Assembly: GCA_963737445.1 (NCBI GenBank)
Contig: CAVTSO010000005.1
Location: 44,496-108,495, forward strand
Origin: JAICYJ01 sp963737445
GTDB taxonomy: Bacteria > Actinomycetota > Thermoleophilia > Gaiellales > JAICJC01
Direction of reading: 5' to 3'
DNA length: 64,000 bases
Each line of letters begins with the position of its first letter. Positions within the stretch are counted from its first letter, which is position 1. The notes beneath the pieces were generated by a model. That model ran no database searches. It was not told the origin of the DNA and was given only the letters and a program-made list of their open reading frames with translations. Position numbers and translations under genes: made by a program. Of this stretch, positions 63,991 to 64,000 are shown piece after piece.

Positions 63991-64000
63991 TGCCGGCCCG

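Overview
This window is high-GC DNA with short gene spacing, GTG starts and many ATGA or GTGA stop/start overlaps. A SigK/RskA-type ECF pair, a CIRCE-controlled groESL operon, many class III nucleotide cyclases and a DUF5317-type membrane domain point to an actinobacterium. The class Thermoleophilia (Solirubrobacterales/Gaiellales) is my best guess; this is inference, because no rRNA or other marker locus is present.

Region 1 (1-20 kb) is an intact catabolic district. After a partial amidase come glpD (with one frameshift) and a glycerophosphodiester phosphodiesterase. A six-gene operon on the minus strand (11385 down to 3416) encodes a Dpp/Opp-type ABC importer, a beta-lactamase-fold esterase and a clear choline-sulfatase. 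It diverges from an operon of an IclR regulator, a beta-keto acid cleavage enzyme (BKACE) and a carnitine dehydrogenase fused to a betainyl-CoA thioesterase. A few kb further, a BetI-like TetR regulator, a second BKACE and an SDR dehydrogenase form a parallel module behind a 13-bp-arm palindrome. Together these genes look like uptake and breakdown of choline and carnitine esters and related quaternary amines.

Region 2 (20-28 kb) is chromosomal core: a hydrolase-cyclase fusion bracketed by tRNA-Ala(CGC) and a copy of its 3' end, a DUF5317-MFS-redoxin fusion, an HD-GYP protein with a degenerate GGDEF domain, and a SigK/RskA pair with a tiny hydrophobic peptide.

Region 3 (28-42 kb) is an accessory island: tyrosine integrase, frameshifted excisionase-like gene, tRNA-3'-end-like sites, and heavily frameshifted remnants (GH114 glycosidase, beta-propeller, GMC oxidoreductase). 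Intact genes include a LuxR-type HTH protein, a secreted propeller/Ig-like protein, a CMD-like protein and a diheme cytochrome c.

Region 4 (42-55 kb) holds an alpha/beta hydrolase, an FAD monooxygenase and a fully overlapping seven-gene operon (hyuA, hyuB, livK, livG, livF, livH, livM). It is followed by an unusual regulator in which a LuxR-type HTH is fused to a periplasmic-binding-protein domain that resembles the operon's own LivK.

Region 5 (55-64 kb) contains one intact cyclase-TM-propeller gene and several partial copies, then groESL under CIRCE control. groEL carries five single-base indels that sum to +3; this looks like sequence error and is a warning for interpreting other frameshifts here. 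The right end is small ORFs and gene fragments.
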